NCBI GenBank assembly: GCA_032128395.1
Contig: JAQBGV010000152.1
Location: 1-64,000, forward strand
Source: JAQBGV01 sp032128395
GTDB taxonomy: Bacteria > Planctomycetota > UBA8108 > UBA1146
DNA length: 64,000 bases
Direction: 5' to 3'
Below the pieces are notes generated by a model that was not told the origin of the DNA, ran no database searches, and saw nothing but the letters and a program-made list of their open reading frames with translations. Position numbers and translations under genes: made by a program. How positions within the stretch are numbered: the first letter of the stretch is position 1; the number at the start of each line of letters is the position of its first letter. Below are positions 62,999-64,000 of the stretch, piece after piece.

Positions 62999-64000
62999 GA
63001 TCCCTCCTCTTTCGCGGCCTTGATCTCCTTCAGTCGCGCCGCCTCCGGGAGCGCCTTGTAGAAGGGATCGAGGGGGTAGCACCCGCTGGGGAGATCGTTC
63101 CTCGGCGCCGTCGTGCAGTCGCTGAAGGTCCGGCAAATCGAGCGCTTCGTCATCCCACGCCCCGCGAGCAGGTCGCGGGGGAGGTCGGGGTGGGAGAGCA
63201 TCGAGCGGCCGAGACCGACGACATCCAGATGTCCGAGACGCACTTCGTGCTGCGCGACGTGAGGGAGCCACTCCTGCAGGTAGGTGAAGCCGGTGCCGAC
63301 GATCCCTAGGTCGGGAAATCGCGCGCGTACCGCCCGGGCTGACCGGAGATGGGCCGCGACCCCGGCGAGGGGATCCTCCGGTGGCGGGTAGCCGTCGCTC
63401 GGCGGGAACGAAGCCGGGCGCTGCACATGTGGACACCAGTAGGGAGAACCGATCGTCAGATTCACCCAGTGGACTCCGCTCTCCCGAAGAAGTTCGAGGA
63501 GTGCGTACGGTTCGGTCCAATCGGGTTGTGTCGGTGCATCGATATCGATGCCGAAGCCGAGGTCGTAGCGATCCCCCGTCCACTCCGGCGTTCCGAGCCC
63601 CTCGCTCCCGCGGTGGTGGGGGACCACGTCCGTGATCGAGATGCGAACCCCGATCCCGAGCCCCGGGACGTCGCGGCCGATCGCCTCGATGATCTCCCCT
63701 AGGAGCTTCGTGCGGCCGGCGAGCGAGCCACCGTAGGGGCCCGGCCGGCTCCGCGCGGTGAGGAGCTCGTGGAGCAGGTAGCCGTGGCAGCACTTCACGT
63801 CGACGAAGTCGAAGCCCGTCTCTCGCGCGAGCCGCGCGACGGCGACGTAGCGTTCGCCGATCGCCGCCAGCTCGCCATCGGTGAGGATCGCGGAGTCGTC
63901 GGGGTTCCCGACCCGTCGGTCGAGGAGGGGGTGGCGCACGGCGATTCGCGGTGCGGCACCCGCCGGCGTCGGCCGGGACCAGCGACCGGAGTGGGTGAGC
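62995..64000 (-). CDS. NADH:flavin oxidoreductase (Old Yellow Enzyme family), N-terminus outside window
   Basis: The minus-strand frame stays open to the end of the window; 334 codons are visible. LTHSGRWSRPTP at the start of the visible part matches the FMN-barrel HxGR motif; FDFVDVKCCHGYLLHELL, SRPGPYGGSLAGRTKLL and VVGLGRSMLSHPDLP are typical of the family. A C-terminal Cys series (CRTFSDC...SGCYPLD) is present, as in iron-sulfur-type members. It may reduce an activated C=C or oxidise the compound handled by the coupled Nramp-like transporter and DUF993 aldolase. Confidence 0.9.
   Translation of the reverse strand, partial: LTHSGRWSRPTPAGAAPRIAVRHPLLDRRVGNPDDSAILTDGELAAIGERYVAVARLARETGFDFVDVKCCHGYLLHELLTARSRPGPYGGSLAGRTKLLGEIIEAIGRDVPGLGIGVRISITDVVPHHRGSEGLGTPEWTGDRYDLGFGIDIDAPTQPDWTEPYALLELLRESGVHWVNLTIGSPYWCPHVQRPASFPPSDGYPPPEDPLAGVAAHLRSARAVRARFPDLGIVGTGFTYLQEWLPHVAQHEVRLGHLDVVGLGRSMLSHPDLPRDLLAGRGMTKRSICRTFSDCTTAPRNDLPSGCYPLDPFYKALPEAARLKEIKAAKEEGS

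Noticed and set aside
61559..63793. A 744-residue version of the Nramp-like transporter
   Set aside because: The extra N-terminal part lies over the flavin oxidoreductase in another frame; the GTG at 62998 overlapping the stop is the natural start.
1..64000. CRISPR arrays, tRNA or rRNA genes, prophage
   Set aside because: No regularly spaced short repeats, no cloverleaf-like sequences, no rRNA signatures and no phage structural genes were seen; the tandem repeats present are coding.

Overview
The window is high-GC bacterial DNA with the signature gene content of Planctomycetota. Seven secreted proteins end in a tandem dockerin-like Ca-binding module closed by a Cys-rich cap. Other markers are an ECF sigma factor coupled to a Ser/Thr kinase with TPRs, ECF sigma factors fused to carboxypeptidase-regulatory-like domains, a ThuA / PA14-cytochrome c / beta-propeller dehydrogenase operon, a DUF1080 lipoprotein and the D-N-G-x-P-D-E-C spacer motif. 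The phylum is an inference from family content. No rRNA, tRNA or CRISPR array was seen.

Layout. 1-1740: end of a dipeptidyl-peptidase IV. 1755-8918: sugar or sugar-acid catabolic cluster with two Zn alcohol dehydrogenases, two TIM-barrel isomerases, a Gfo/Idh/MocA oxidoreductase and a UxaA-family dehydratase. 8919-10520: mobile-DNA debris consisting of a 163-bp full-length palindrome, a duplicated 47-bp element and a transposase scrap around a HEAT lipoprotein. 10521-12534: secreted protein with three 183-residue repeats and a 1-base frameshift. 12756-18065: ThuA, pentaheme cytochrome and dehydrogenase operon with a signal-peptidase fragment at its end. 18233-28068: sigma-factor fusion, secreted proteins, an exported methyltransferase, a DUF3500 protein, an FG-GAP protein and a collapsed nucleotidyltransferase locus. 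28255-34871: exported TPR protein, then the ECF/kinase operon. 35003-41518: three more dockerin-module proteins. 41672-49777: Rieske-ThDP fusion enzyme, a second sigma fusion (frameshifted) and a divergent multi-domain surface protein. 49877-51250: MgtE. 51415-56553: three SET-domain methyltransferases, an MFS transporter and a fold-III PLP enzyme. 56748-59090: DUF1080, a parvulin lipoprotein and the seventh dockerin-module protein. 59092-60220: Cys-rich HTH regulator divergent from a VOC protein. 60357-64000: translationally coupled flavin oxidoreductase, Nramp transporter and DUF993 operon.

The most promising unexplained systems are the SET / PLP / MFS locus and the two sigma-membrane-sensor fusions. 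The SET genes are tightly coupled, all carry post-SET zinc cysteines, and the PLP enzyme lacks the usual catalytic Cys. The shared C-terminal four-Cys module looks like a surface-sorting or docking tag.
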